Source: Streptomyces capitiformicae
GTDB taxonomy: Bacteria; Actinomycetota; Actinomycetes; Streptomycetales; Streptomycetaceae
DNA: 64,000 bases
NCBI RefSeq assembly: GCF_002214185.1
Contig: NZ_CP022161.1
Location: 8,749,486 to 8,813,485 of the forward strand
Direction: 5' to 3'
Shown here: one piece after another, positions 44,468 to 53,393 of the stretch
Position numbering within the stretch: position 1 is the stretch's first letter
Layout of the letters: each line of letters opens with the position of its first letter
Notes under the pieces: generated by a model
The model's input: only the letters and a program-made list of their open reading frames with translations
Told to the model about the DNA's origin: nothing
Databases searched by the model: none
Made by a program: the position numbers and the translations under genes

Positions 44468-45343
44468 ATGACGACCAACCCCGCCGAGCGGCTCGTCGAC
44501 CTGCTCGACCTGGAGCAGATCGAGGTCAACATCTTCCGCGGTCGCAGCCCGCAGGAGTCCTTGCAGCGGGTCTTCGGCGGCCAGGTGGCCGGCCAGGCCC
44601 TGGTCGCCGCCGGGCGCACCACGGAGGGCGACCGGCCGGTGCATTCGCTGCACGCGTACTTTCTGCGCCCGGGCCGCCCGGGCGTGCCGATCGTGTACCA
44701 GGTCGAGCGGGTCCGCGACGGGCGGTCCTTCACCACGCGCCGGGTCACCGCCGTGCAGCAGGGCCGCACGATCTTCAATCTGACCGCCTCCTTTCACAGG
44801 CCTGAAGAGGGGAGCTTCGAGCACCAGCTGCCGCCGGCGCGCAAGGTGCCGGACCCCGAGTCGCTGCCGACAGTGACGCAGGAGATCACCGAGCATCTGG
44901 GTGCGCTCCCCGAACAGTTGGAGCGCATGGCCCGGCGGCAGCCCTTCGACATCCGGTACGTCGATCGGCTGCGGTGGACGCCCGAGGAGGTCGAGAACGC
45001 CGAGCCGCGCAGCGCGGTGTGGATGCGGGCCGTGGGTTCCCTGGGCGACGACCCGCTCGTGCACACCTGCGCGCTGACGTATGCCAGTGACATGACCCTC
45101 CTGGACGCCGTCCGCATCCCGGTGGAGCCCCTGTGGGGACCCCGTGGCTTCGATATGGCGTCGCTGGACCACGCCATGTGGTTCCACCGGCCGTTCCGCG
45201 CGGACGAGTGGTTCCTGTACGACCAGGAGTCACCGATCGCGGTGGGCGGGCGAGGTCTGGCCCGTGGCCGCATCTACGACTTGGAGGGCCGTCTGCTGGT
45301 GTCGGTCGTCCAGGAAGGACTGTTCCGCAAGCTCGGCGCCTGA
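44468..45343 (+). CDS. tesB: Acyl-CoA thioesterase II (TesB family)
   Basis: A 291-residue double hot-dog protein. Family elements are FRGRSPQESLQRVFGGQVAGQALVAAGRT, VHSLHAYFLRPGRPGVPIVYQV, RDGRSFTTRRVTAVQQGRTIF, and in the second half ASLDHAMWFHRPFRADEWFLYDQESP with the catalytic Asp of LDHAMW. It hydrolyses acyl-CoA to free fatty acid and CoA in the cytoplasm. ATG 44468 follows GGAGAGG. It lies just downstream of the helicase on the same strand. Confidence 0.93.
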   Translation: MTTNPAERLVDLLDLEQIEVNIFRGRSPQESLQRVFGGQVAGQALVAAGRTTEGDRPVHSLHAYFLRPGRPGVPIVYQVERVRDGRSFTTRRVTAVQQGRTIFNLTASFHRPEEGSFEHQLPPARKVPDPESLPTVTQEITEHLGALPEQLERMARRQPFDIRYVDRLRWTPEEVENAEPRSAVWMRAVGSLGDDPLVHTCALTYASDMTLLDAVRIPVEPLWGPRGFDMASLDHAMWFHRPFRADEWFLYDQESPIAVGGRGLARGRIYDLEGRLLVSVVQEGLFRKLGA

Positions 45344-45407
45344 CCGACGGCCGCGTAGCAAGGCCAGTCACACGGCACCGACGGCCGCACCGTGTCCGGT
45401 CGACAGG

Positions 45408-46370
45408 TCAGGGGTGTCTGCGCCTGAGCCAGCCGAGCAAGCCGTGTCGCTTCTCGGTGCCTGTGGTCGGCGTCGGCTGTTGTTTCGCAGAACGCCTCAT
45501 GTCCGGAGGCAGCTGCGGCGCCGCCCCCGGCCGGAGGGGCCTCGGTGCGAGTCGGTGCGCTCGGGCCGCGGCGAGAGCCTGCCTGAGGTCGGCGCGCAGC
45601 CATTCGATCTCATCGGAGTCGTCCGCCGTCATGATCCTCGCGGTGAGCTGCGCGGCGGGCGAGTCGGGCGGGCCGGAGTCGGGCCGTGTGACCCGGTGAC
45701 GGTTCAAGTAGGCCCGCTCGTAAGGGTCCTGGACGATCTCCGCCACCTGGACCAGGTCGAGGAGCGATGCCGGGGCGGCGGCCCTCGTCCAGGGGTCGTC
45801 GGCCTGCCGCAGCAGGAATCCGAGATGACGCCCTCGCCAGTTCTTGGGGCGCAGGTCGAGGCCGGCGTCCAGCCGAGCCCTCAGTTCCTCGGGAATGCGG
45901 CCTTTCAGCCACGGGACGTTGTTCTCGTCGGCCGCGAACTGCCGGAGTTCCTCGGCCAGGTACAGCCAGACCACGGCGCGATAGCGGTTCACATAAAACT
46001 TGACCGGCGTAACCAATCCCAGGCGTGCGAGGCGCACGAACCGTGCGGAGGTCACGTCCAGGATCTCGGCGGCTGCTGTGGAGCCCACGGTCTCGACCCG
46101 CTCCCGCAGCGCCTCCGGGAAGCCCTTCTCGGCACGGAGCCGGTCGATCTCCGTACGGGCGACGCGGCGATCCCCGCCTCCGTCATCGACGACTGTTCGT
46201 ACGCACCCGAGCTGTACGGCAAGGTCGAACTCACCCCGTTTCAGGCCCAGTTCCCGCGCGGCGCGGCTCTGGGCGAAGGGGCGGCCGGTCGCCCCGGCCG
46301 GTGCCGGGACGACGGTCGGCTTGATCGACGTGGTGTGCGTGGTGGGTTGCGTGATGGTGTTGCCTGACAT
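45408..46370 (-). CDS. DUF6397 family protein
   Basis: A 320-residue protein of the Streptomyces family DUF6397. RPFAQSRAARELGLKRGEFDLAVQLGCVRTV and VGSTAAAEILDVTSARFVRLARLG look like two helix-turn-helix-like helical segments. FYVNRYRAVVWLYLAEELRQF and WLKGRIPEELRARLDAGLD follow. The C-terminus is basic and probably unstructured. DNA binding is plausible but not demonstrated. ATG 46370 has GGGGGAGAA upstream. Other in-frame starts further upstream run into DNA without coding character. Confidence 0.8.
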   Translation of the reverse strand: MSGNTITQPTTHTTSIKPTVVPAPAGATGRPFAQSRAARELGLKRGEFDLAVQLGCVRTVVDDGGGDRRVARTEIDRLRAEKGFPEALRERVETVGSTAAAEILDVTSARFVRLARLGLVTPVKFYVNRYRAVVWLYLAEELRQFAADENNVPWLKGRIPEELRARLDAGLDLRPKNWRGRHLGFLLRQADDPWTRAAAPASLLDLVQVAEIVQDPYERAYLNRHRVTRPDSGPPDSPAAQLTARIMTADDSDEIEWLRADLRQALAAARAHRLAPRPLRPGAAPQLPPDMRRSAKQQPTPTTGTEKRHGLLGWLRRRHP

Positions 46371-46498
46371 GGTGGTTCTCCCCCGTACGATGCTGCGTCG
46401 GCGCTGGTTCGCGCTCGCCTCGGGAAAAACCGTAGCCCGTTTGCCGGAAGTCGTGGCGGGCCTGTGGATAACTCTGCTCGCAACGACAAATCCGCAGG

Positions 46499-46912
46499 TC
46501 AGCGGTCCATCGCCGCCGAGTGTTCGGGGTGTCGGGCGTCCACGCCGAGGTGTTCCCCGACACGGTTGACCATCAGGGTCATCTCGTAGGCGATCTGGCC
46601 GATGTCCGCCTCCGCGGCGCTGAGCACACACAGACAGCTGCCCGGGCCGGCCGCGGTGACGAAGAGCACCGCGTCGTCGAACTCGATCATCGTCTGCCGT
46701 ACATCACCGGCGCCGAAGTGGCGTCCTGAGCCCTTGGCGAGGCTGTGCAGACCGGATGAGACCGCGGCGAGGTGTTCGGCGTCCTCGCGCCTGAGGCCGG
46801 TGCTGACCGCCGTCACCAGTCCGTCGTTGGACAGCACCAGTGCGTGCCGTATGGGTTCCACGCGCTCGGTCAGGTCGTCCAACAGCCAGCCAAGTCCCGT
46901 GTTCTGTGCCAT
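46499..46912 (-). CDS. Roadblock/LC7-domain protein, orphan conservon-type paralogue
   Basis: A 137-residue protein nearly parallel in sequence to the conservon roadblock protein at 48670-49107: LGWLLDDLTERVEPIRHALVLSNDGLVTAV against LDWLLDDLVMRVHEVRHAVVLSNDGLAVGA, then EDAEHLAAVSSGLHSLAKGSGRHFGAG, RQTMIEFDDAVLFV and IAYEMTLMVNRVGEHL. Roadblock proteins regulate small GTPases. With no kinase, DUF742 or GTPase gene beside it on its own side, it may work with the conservon about 500 bases away. ATG 46912 was chosen from the conserved start. Confidence 0.88.
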   Translation of the reverse strand: MAQNTGLGWLLDDLTERVEPIRHALVLSNDGLVTAVSTGLRREDAEHLAAVSSGLHSLAKGSGRHFGAGDVRQTMIEFDDAVLFVTAAGPGSCLCVLSAAEADIGQIAYEMTLMVNRVGEHLGVDARHPEHSAAMDR

Positions 46913-47007
46913 GGTTCGTACTCCCCGTTGTGTCGTTCCCCCTGGCAAGGCGGATCCGACGGTTCAGCCTTCCCCACTGCTGCCGTAGGAGCAAGCAGGA
47001 TGGGGAC

Positions 47008-47436
47008 ATGGCAAAGAAGATGACCGACAAGGAATGGCGGGACTTCGTCTCATACGGGACCCGCACCGGCAAGTTGGCGACCGCCCGCGCTGATGGACGG
47101 CCCCACGTCACACCGATCTGGTTCCTGCTGGACGGTGACAACGTGGTCTTCAACACCGGCAAGAGCAGTGTGAAGGGGCGGAATCTGGCCAGGGACGGCC
47201 GGGTCGCGCTCTGTGTCGACGCCGATATTCCGCCGTACGACTTCGTGATGCTGGAGGGGCGGGCCGAACTCTCCGAGGATCTCGACGAGGTGCGGCGCTG
47301 GGCCACGCGCATCGCCGCTCGATACATGGGTGAGGAGCGGGCCGAGGAGTTCGGGGACCGCAACGGCGTTCCGGGTGAACTTCTCGTCCGGGTGCGGATA
47401 GACAAGGTACTGGCCTACTCCGGCGTGTCGGACTGA
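47008..47436 (+). CDS. PPOX-class FMN/F420-dependent oxidoreductase
   Basis: A 142-residue split-barrel protein. GKLATARADGRPHVTPIWFLLDGDNVVFNTGKSSVKGRNLARDG is the classic pyridoxamine 5'-phosphate oxidase-like cofactor region, and MLEGRAELSEDLDE and LLVRVRIDKVLAY follow. Small actinobacterial members of this class commonly use F420H2 rather than FMN. The substrate is unknown. ATG 47008 follows AGCAGGATGGGGAC, with a weak Shine-Dalgarno. Its stop is only two bases from the stop of the convergent GTPase gene. Confidence 0.88.
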   Translation: MAKKMTDKEWRDFVSYGTRTGKLATARADGRPHVTPIWFLLDGDNVVFNTGKSSVKGRNLARDGRVALCVDADIPPYDFVMLEGRAELSEDLDEVRRWATRIAARYMGEERAEEFGDRNGVPGELLVRVRIDKVLAYSGVSD

Positions 47437-47438
47437 CT

Positions 47439-48044
47439 TCAGCCCACGGAGTCGAGCAGCCGGGCGGTGTGCATCCGCCCGGCGTACTCGACGAGGCGTA
47501 TCAGCACTTCCTTCCCGGAGTCGCGGTCGCGGGCGTCGCAGAGCACCACGGGAGTACCGTCGTCGAGGTCCAGTGCCCGGGACACGTCGTGGGCGCCGTA
47601 CGAGCGGGCTCCCGCGAAGCAGTTGACGGCGACCACGAACGGGATGTGCCGGTGCTCGAAGTAGTCCACCGCCGGGAAGCAGTCCTGCAGTCGCCTGGTG
47701 TCCGCGAGTACGACGGCGCCCAGCGCCCCTTGTGCCAACTCGTCCCACAGGAACCAGAACCGGTCCTGTCCCGGTGTGCCGAACAGGTAGAGCGAGAGGC
47801 CGGACCGGATGGTGATACGGCCGAAGTCCATGGCCACGGTGGTGGTGACCTTCTGGTCCACCCCGTCGGTGTCGTCCACCGACGCGCCCGCCTCGCTCAG
47901 GAGTTCCTCGGTGCGCAGCGGCCTGATCTCGCTGACCGCGCCCACCAGGGTGGTCTTTCCCACGCCGAATCCGCCGGCTACAAGGATCTTCAATGCCAGG
48001 GCGCCCGTGTCTCCGTCGGTCGCGTCGGTTTGCTCGGAGGCCAT
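47439..48044 (-). CDS. Conservon Ras-like GTP-binding protein (CvnD type)
   Basis: A 201-residue GTPase. The P-loop is GGFGVGKTT, the switch region VTTTVAMDFGRI, and DxxG is replaced by FGTPGQDRFW, as in MglA-like proteins. AVNCF stands at the position of NKxD and is not canonical. This is the fourth component of the actinobacterial conservon (histidine kinase, roadblock, DUF742, GTPase), which acts at the membrane in signalling linked to development. Unlike in most such operons, it starts 188 bases after DUF742 instead of overlapping it. Confidence 0.93.
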   Translation of the reverse strand: MASEQTDATDGDTGALALKILVAGGFGVGKTTLVGAVSEIRPLRTEELLSEAGASVDDTDGVDQKVTTTVAMDFGRITIRSGLSLYLFGTPGQDRFWFLWDELAQGALGAVVLADTRRLQDCFPAVDYFEHRHIPFVVAVNCFAGARSYGAHDVSRALDLDDGTPVVLCDARDRDSGKEVLIRLVEYAGRMHTARLLDSVG

Positions 48045-48115
48045 CGATCAGTTCTCCCGGGAGTTTCGGCAACGATCGGCGTCAGTGGAGCTGTGCGGAG
48101 TCAGCATCATGGCAA

Positions 48116-48232
48116 CTACCGCTTCCGCAGGGGGCGTTGGACCGCAATTTCCTGGCATCGACCGTCTCGTGCCCGTTCGGTGCCCGGTTGGAGGCGCAAG
48201 TCCGTACGGGACAGGTCCATGTCGTGGTTCAT
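48116..48232 (-). CDS. Possible small ORF between DUF742 and GTPase genes
   Basis: An ATG at 48232 directly follows the TAG of the DUF742 gene (no bases between), and the frame runs 38 codons to a TAG. The product would be basic (NHDMDLSRTDLRLQPG at the start). I recognise no family, and the stop-start junction is the only positive evidence. The 188-base gap here is unusual for conservons. It may be only a spacer or hold a promoter for the GTPase. Confidence 0.25.
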   Translation of the reverse strand: MNHDMDLSRTDLRLQPGTERARDGRCQEIAVQRPLRKR

Positions 48233-48673
48233 CTACAGTGCCCTGAGCCCTTCGATCACCTCGCGCAGGATCCGCTCGTCCGGCAGTTGCGCGGGCGGCA
48301 CGGGGCGGCTGACGGTGACACAGCCCAGTTCCAGGAGGTCGCCGAGGAGTACCCGGACCACGCCGACGGGGAGGTCCGTGTCGGCGGCGAGTTCGGCGAC
48401 CGACTGGGTTTCGGTACGGCAGAGTTCGATCAGTGCCCGGTGTTCCGGGCCGAGCGAGGTGTCGTCGAGGACGTCGGGGGCGCCGATGTCTGGGGACACC
48501 AGGGCGATCAGGTCGAAGCGGACCCCGCTCGGACCGGGCCTGGTGCGCCCGCCCGTCATCGCGTAGGGGCGGACGAGCGGCCCGGCCTCGTTGTCGTACC
48601 ACTGGCTGTCCGGCGGCCGATGCGGAGCGCCCGCGCTGTCCTCGGTCATGAGCACGATCCGTTCCCGGCTCAT
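48233..48673 (-). CDS. Conservon DUF742 protein (CvnC type)
   Basis: A 146-residue protein. DUF742 hallmarks are WYDNEAGPLVRPYAMTGGRT near residue 25 and a winged-helix-like region ALIELCRTETQSVAELAADTDLPVGVVRVLLGDLLELGCV. It is the third conservon component; its DNA- or protein-binding role is not settled. The start codon overlaps the stop of the roadblock gene (ATGA). The 5' region encodes a short SRERIVLMTEDSAG lead. Confidence 0.92.
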   Translation of the reverse strand: MSRERIVLMTEDSAGAPHRPPDSQWYDNEAGPLVRPYAMTGGRTRPGPSGVRFDLIALVSPDIGAPDVLDDTSLGPEHRALIELCRTETQSVAELAADTDLPVGVVRVLLGDLLELGCVTVSRPVPPAQLPDERILREVIEGLRAL

Positions 48674-49107
48674 CCGGCCACGGGCGGGCGCGCGCCCTCG
48701 CGGGGCGGCGTGTAGAGGTGCTCGCCGACGCGTTTCACGAGCCGTGCCATCTCGTACGCCACCAAGCCGATGTCGGCGGTGACGGCGGTGAGGACCGCGA
48801 GGCAGGAGCCGTCACCGGCGGCCGCCACGAACAGGAATCCGTCGTCCATCTCCACCATCGTCTGGCGGACGCCGCCGGCGCCGAAGTGGCGGCCCGCGCC
48901 CTTGGCCAGGCTGTGGAATCCGGACGCGACCGCGGCGAGGTGCTCGGCGTCCTCGCGTGCGAGGTCGCTGGAGGCGCCGACCGCAAGTCCGTCGTTGGAC
49001 AGCACCACTGCGTGTCGTACTTCGTGCACACGCATCACCAAGTCGTCCAGCAGCCAGTCGAGTTCACCGGACCGTCCGGTGGCCCTGGTGCTCCGGTCCT
49101 GGATCAT
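48670..49107 (-). CDS. Conservon roadblock/LC7 protein (CvnB type)
   Basis: A 145-residue roadblock/LC7 protein: LDWLLDDLVMRVHEVRHAVVLSNDGLAVG, EDAEHLAAVASGFHSLAKGAGRHFGAG and RQTMVEMDDGFLFVAAAGDGSCLAVL. In conservons it binds the GTPase and links it to the sensor kinase. It overlaps both neighbours by four bases, so the first three genes are translationally coupled. A close paralogue is encoded at 46499-46912. Confidence 0.93.
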   Translation of the reverse strand: MIQDRSTRATGRSGELDWLLDDLVMRVHEVRHAVVLSNDGLAVGASSDLAREDAEHLAAVASGFHSLAKGAGRHFGAGGVRQTMVEMDDGFLFVAAAGDGSCLAVLTAVTADIGLVAYEMARLVKRVGEHLYTPPREGARPPVAG

Positions 49108-51641
49108 GCGGGATCTCCTTCGCTGCTGTCGCTGCCCGTGGCGGGGCCCTGGGTGCCACCTCGGCCGGGTGCTCTGCCGCCGCCGCGCGCCCAGCCGTCG
49201 CGGTAGGCCGCCATACGGTCACGTACGAGTTCGGGGGTGCGTTCGCCGCCCGTCCGGGGACTGGTCGTCGGCTCTCCCTCCGCAGTGCCCTGTTCGCGCA
49301 GCTGAGGAGCGAGATGCGCCTGTCGTACGCGGCGCGGCAGTTCGTCGGCGCTCTCCTGGTCCTGTGGAGGGTGGTGAGGTCGCAGGGCGGTGACGCCGGG
49401 CGGTTGTTCGGACGGGCCGTCCGCGGTGGTCTCGGCGACGGAGGCCACGGGGGCCATCAGCGCGGGCCGGTCGGCGGACTGCTCGACGGGTTCGTGTTCA
49501 GGGACGGCGGACACGCGCGCGTACTCGCGTTCCTCGGGCTGCCGCTGCGCTTCGGCGACGGCTCGGGGGGAACGTTCCGTCATGCCGCTGTGCAGAAGGG
49601 CGGTGGGCAGGAGCACCACCGCGGTGGTACCGCCGTAGGGCGAGGTCCGCAGGTGGACCTTGACGCCGTGGCGGGAGGCGAGTCGGCTCACCACGAACAG
49701 GCCGAGCCGATCGCTGTCGAACAGGTCAAGGGCCTCGGACTGCTCGATCCTGCGGTTGGCCTCGGCGAGGGTCTCCTTGCCCATGCCGAGTCCCCGGTCC
49801 TCGACCTCGATGGCGTACCCGTTGCCCACTGGTTCCCCGGTGACCCGCACGCGCGTGTGGGGCGGTGAGAACTGGGCGGCGTTCTCGACGAGTTCGGCCA
49901 GAAGGTGGGTGAGGTCGGCGACGGCCCCACCGACGATCTGTGCCTCCGGGAGTTGTCGTACCTCCACGCGCGCGTAGTCCTCGATCTCGGAGACGGCCGC
50001 GCGGACCACGTTCGTCAGGGAGACCGGCATACGCCAGGCACGGCCGGGTGCGGCTCCGGAGAGGATGATCAGGCTCTCCGCGTGGCGACGCATACGGGTG
50101 GTGAGGTGGTCGAGCCGGAAGAGGTCGCTGAGCTCGTTGGGGTCCTCGGACCTGCGTTCCATGCTGTCCAGCAGGCTCAGTTGGCGGTGGACGAGGACCT
50201 GGCTGCGGCGGGCGAGGTTGACGAAGACCCCGGAGATTCCGCTGGCCAGCTCGGCGCGCTCGACCGCCGCGCGGAGGGCGGCCCGGTGCACGGTGCCCAG
50301 GGCCTCGGCGACCTGACCGGTCTCGTCCTCGGCGGGTGGTCCCGGCGGGGCCTCGGTGTTGACGTCGATCTCCTCTCCGGCCCGCAGTTTCCGCATGGCG
50401 TGCGGGAGTTTGCGGCGGGCGATCTCCAGGGCGTCGTTGCGCAGGCTCACCAGTTCGACGACCAGGCCGCGTCCGATGCGTACGGAGATGACGAGCGAGG
50501 CGGCGACGGCGGCGAGACCGAGGAGCACCGCGGCTCCGGCCGGGGTGAGCAGGGCACGGGTGAACGGGTCGGCCCGGTCGGCGACATCGCGTCCGGCGTC
50601 GGCCTCGATGGCCCTCATGGCGTCCTGCACGCGCGCGTGTGCCGTCTGCCAGGTCGCGTCGGGCGCGGCGTGGAGCGCCCTGCTGCCGGGGTGACTCGCG
50701 AGCACCTTGTCCTCGACGGCTCGCAGATCGACGTAAGCGCTTGTCCCGGCGAGTGCACGCCAGGCGGTGCTCTCGGCTCCGCGCAGATCGGCGACGGCGG
50801 CTTCGGTCAGGGTGCGGCGGGTGTCGACGGCGCCGGTGAACAGGCGCAGCCGCTCGCCGTCGAGGGTGCCTGCGAGACGGGCAGCGGCCAAGAGCGCGTG
50901 CTCCTGGGCCAGGGCCTCGGCCGCGCGGGAGAATTCGAGCAGCACGCGCGCGTCGGAGCCCGCATCGGCGTCCTGGACGCCGGTGAGCGCGCCGCCCACG
51001 CCGAAGGCCCTGGAGATGGTCGTGGTGTAGCGCTCGTACGCCTCGCCCCATCCGGTGCGGCGGTCGAGCACCGAGGTTCGCAGTGTGCGCAGTTGTTCGG
51101 CTCCGGCGACGAAGCTCGCAAGGCGCGCGGCCACATGTGCGGGCAGGTCGGTGCCGTCGGCGACGGTGTGCCGGTCGCCCAGGCGCAGTGCGGCGACGGT
51201 CCGGTCGGTGCGCTGCGAGAGCCGGTTCAGCTCGCTCTCCCGCTCGGTGGAGGGCCTGGTGGCGTATCGCATCGCGGCCACGCGTTCGGCTTGGAGCGCG
51301 GCGACGGCGTCGGCGACCGGGGCGCGTACCGAGGCGTCCACGCGTTGCAGTTGACGGAGCCGGGCGACGTCCTGCGCGGTGGTGACGGTGGCGTGGGCCC
51401 AGAGGGCGAGCAGGGAGACGACGGGCACCATCAGCAGGCAGATGATCCTGGCTCGGACGGTGCGGGGGCGTATGTGCCATCGTCGCGCGCGCGTGGGTGG
51501 GCCGGTTTTCGGAACGGTGCCGGTCTCGTCGGGCTCGACGCGCTCGTCGGCCGGGGGTCCCGCGTGGGCGCGGCGGCCACGTACCGCGGGCTGCTGCGGC
51601 GCTTCGGCGCCGGCTGTCGGGGTCCTGCGGGGTGTACGCAT
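49104..51641 (-). CDS. Conservon sensor histidine kinase (CvnA type) with NIT-like sensor domain
   Basis: An 845-residue membrane sensor. A disordered N-terminus of about 70 residues precedes one helix (ARIICLLMVPVVSLLALWAHA). A long extracellular helical domain of the nitrate/nitrite-sensing type follows (QLQRVDASVRAPVADAVAALQAERVAAMRYAT). A second helix (PAGAAVLLGLAAVAASLVISV) is next, then a HAMP-like linker and the kinase core. The ATP-binding part is recognised by ELVENAAQFSPPHTRVRV, VEDRGLGMGKETL and DRLGLFVVSRLASRHGV. A typical phospho-acceptor H-box is not obvious, as in other CvnA proteins. A basic, disordered tail ends the protein. Four copies of the palindrome ACGCGCGCGT lie in this gene. 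Confidence 0.93.
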   Translation of the reverse strand: MRTPRRTPTAGAEAPQQPAVRGRRAHAGPPADERVEPDETGTVPKTGPPTRARRWHIRPRTVRARIICLLMVPVVSLLALWAHATVTTAQDVARLRQLQRVDASVRAPVADAVAALQAERVAAMRYATRPSTERESELNRLSQRTDRTVAALRLGDRHTVADGTDLPAHVAARLASFVAGAEQLRTLRTSVLDRRTGWGEAYERYTTTISRAFGVGGALTGVQDADAGSDARVLLEFSRAAEALAQEHALLAAARLAGTLDGERLRLFTGAVDTRRTLTEAAVADLRGAESTAWRALAGTSAYVDLRAVEDKVLASHPGSRALHAAPDATWQTAHARVQDAMRAIEADAGRDVADRADPFTRALLTPAGAAVLLGLAAVAASLVISVRIGRGLVVELVSLRNDALEIARRKLPHAMRKLRAGEEIDVNTEAPPGPPAEDETGQVAEALGTVHRAALRAAVERAELASGISGVFVNLARRSQVLVHRQLSLLDSMERRSEDPNELSDLFRLDHLTTRMRRHAESLIILSGAAPGRAWRMPVSLTNVVRAAVSEIEDYARVEVRQLPEAQIVGGAVADLTHLLAELVENAAQFSPPHTRVRVTGEPVGNGYAIEVEDRGLGMGKETLAEANRRIEQSEALDLFDSDRLGLFVVSRLASRHGVKVHLRTSPYGGTTAVVLLPTALLHSGMTERSPRAVAEAQRQPEEREYARVSAVPEHEPVEQSADRPALMAPVASVAETTADGPSEQPPGVTALRPHHPPQDQESADELPRRVRQAHLAPQLREQGTAEGEPTTSPRTGGERTPELVRDRMAAYRDGWARGGGRAPGRGGTQGPATGSDSSEGDPA

Positions 51642-51704
51642 GGCCTCCTCGATCGGAGTGGTTCGGGCGGGCCTTCGACGGCCGCCACGCGTGCGTGGGC
51701 GTGG

Positions 51705-52481
51705 CTAGTGGGCGACGGCGTTGTCGACCGGTCGCTGGGCCGACGCGGATGCCTCGCGTTCCCCGGTCGTCGGCGACAGCGCGACGAACGCCGAGGTGAG
51801 GAAGAGGTAGGACCCGAGGCCGACGGCGAGGGGGAAGATGAACTGCATCGCCGTGGCCCCGGGCAGGGCCTCGCCGGACGGGGCGACCTCCACTCGCACC
51901 GCCCACATCGCGGTGTAGTGCATGCTGCTCACCGCTCCGCCCATGACGAGGGAGGCGACGGTGACCGCGATGGGCGACTTGATGTTGAGCGCCGCCCACA
52001 GGGCCGCGGTCGCCGCGGCCACGGCGATCACGACCGAGAGCGCGACGAGGGCCGGGTCGTACGTCACGTCGCCGTGCAGTCGCACCGCGGCCATGCCCAG
52101 GTAGTGCATGCTCGCGACGCCGAGGCCGGTGGTGAGCCCGCCGAGGAGGAGCGCCCGGCCGCGGTCCCGGCTGTGGCCGACGGCGAAGACTCCGCCGCAG
52201 ACGACGGCCATGGCGACGAGGAGGCTCAGGATGGTGAGCGGCACGTCGTAGCGGATCTCGGTGCCGCTGACTCCGAAGCCGAGCATCGCCACGAAGTGCA
52301 TGGTCCAGATGCCGGTGCCGATCGCGGAGGCCGCGGTGACGAGCCAGTTGCGGCGGGTCCTGCCGGTGGCGTCGAGCGCACGGACGGTACAGCGGAGTCC
52401 GAGGGCGGCGCCCATGCAGGCCATGGCGTACGACAGTACGGGGGTCAGCCAGCCGAAGGTGGCGTGGTCCAGGTGTCCCAT
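51705..52481 (-). CDS. MHYT-domain integral membrane sensor protein
   Basis: A 258-residue protein with about seven membrane helices. The MHYT signature occurs three times: MHFVAM, MHYLGM and MHYTAM, spaced as in family members where His and Met are proposed to bind copper and sense oxygen, CO or NO. No GGDEF, EAL or kinase domain follows, so it must signal through a partner or work on its own. The conservon kinase gene begins 63 bases downstream on the same strand, so it may be the first gene of that operon. Confidence 0.92.
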   Translation of the reverse strand: MGHLDHATFGWLTPVLSYAMACMGAALGLRCTVRALDATGRTRRNWLVTAASAIGTGIWTMHFVAMLGFGVSGTEIRYDVPLTILSLLVAMAVVCGGVFAVGHSRDRGRALLLGGLTTGLGVASMHYLGMAAVRLHGDVTYDPALVALSVVIAVAAATAALWAALNIKSPIAVTVASLVMGGAVSSMHYTAMWAVRVEVAPSGEALPGATAMQFIFPLAVGLGSYLFLTSAFVALSPTTGEREASASAQRPVDNAVAH

Positions 52482-52624
52482 GGCTCCGGGACGCTAGTGG
52501 GGTCACAGGCGCACGACGGGGGCGCATTTCGAAAGGTGGTGGAATGTGGCGCATATGTGCGCTGGAACGATCGCCTCACGCTCGAACGTGTGCACCGCAG
52601 GCTCCCCCGTGCCGGTGAGGGATC

Positions 52625-53233
52625 ATGCGGAGCATGAGCGACGACCACACACACGTCCAGGAGTTCTTCACCGCGCGGGCCGCCGACTGGGATGCCCGGT
52701 TCCCCGACGACGGGCCCGTGTACGCGACCGCGGTGGCCGAGCTCGGCCTGCGCGCGGGTGACCGTGTGCTCGACGCGGGGTGCGGCACGGGGAGGGCCCT
52801 GCCGCCCCTGCGCACCGCCGTGGGACCCTCCGGCGTGGTGCTGGGGGCCGATCTGACACCGGCCATGCTCGAGGCCGCCGTACGGGCCGGGCGGGACCGC
52901 GACGGGCAGTTGCTGCTCGCCGACGTGGCCCGGCTGCCGTTGTGTACGGAGTCGCTGGACGCGGTGTTCGCGGCGGGTCTCATCGCACATCTGCCAACTC
53001 CCGCCGAGAATCTGCGGGAGTTGGCACGGGTGGTCCGGCCGGGCGGCATCCTGGCGCTCTTCCACCCGATCGGCCGGGCGGCGCTCGCGGCGCGCCACGG
53101 GCGGCAGATCACCCCGGACGACCTGCGTGCGGAGGCGAACCTCGGTCCCCTGCTCGCCGGTTCGGGCTGGCGTATGACGTCGTACGTCGACGAGGACACC
53201 CGTTTCCTCGTGCTGGCCGAGCGCGTCGGCTGA
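52625..53233 (+). CDS. Class I SAM-dependent methyltransferase
   Basis: A 202-residue protein. Motif I is VLDAGCGTGRALPPL, motif II LGADLTPAMLEAA, a post-II acidic residue lies in LLADVARLPL, and ELARVVRPGGILALFHP is typical of UbiE/COQ5-like small-molecule methyltransferases. The acceptor is unknown. Two ATGs are possible (52625 and 52634); GAGGG at 52617 is better spaced for the second, which gives SDDHTHVQEFF as start. It is divergent from the MHYT gene. Confidence 0.88.
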   Translation: MRSMSDDHTHVQEFFTARAADWDARFPDDGPVYATAVAELGLRAGDRVLDAGCGTGRALPPLRTAVGPSGVVLGADLTPAMLEAAVRAGRDRDGQLLLADVARLPLCTESLDAVFAAGLIAHLPTPAENLRELARVVRPGGILALFHPIGRAALAARHGRQITPDDLRAEANLGPLLAGSGWRMTSYVDEDTRFLVLAERVG

Positions 53234-53393
53234 GCCCCGGACCATCGCCGAGCCGGCGCCGGGCACGGTCTTGAACCTGTCGTTCGAAGCGCTTCACGAC
53301 GCCGACCCTCTTCTGTCGTCGCAGCTCCATCTCTACGTTGAGTAGGAACATGTGAACGATCTGTGATATCGACTCGGGGGGAAGGTAGCCAAC

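Noticed and set aside
37339..44778. Very long open frame on the - strand across two ABC genes and the helicase
   Set aside because: It is antisense to several well-recognised genes, has no domain or homologous motif, and arises from the scarcity of stop codons in the complementary frame of GC-rich genes.
45370..45395. Hairpin between tesB and the DUF6397 gene (ACACGG/CCGTGT)
   Set aside because: Only six pairs with a long loop, too weak to call a terminator.
52549..52562. GCGCA-TATG-TGCGC inverted repeat between the MHYT and methyltransferase genes
   Set aside because: Arms of five bases are expected often by chance here; no supporting consensus.
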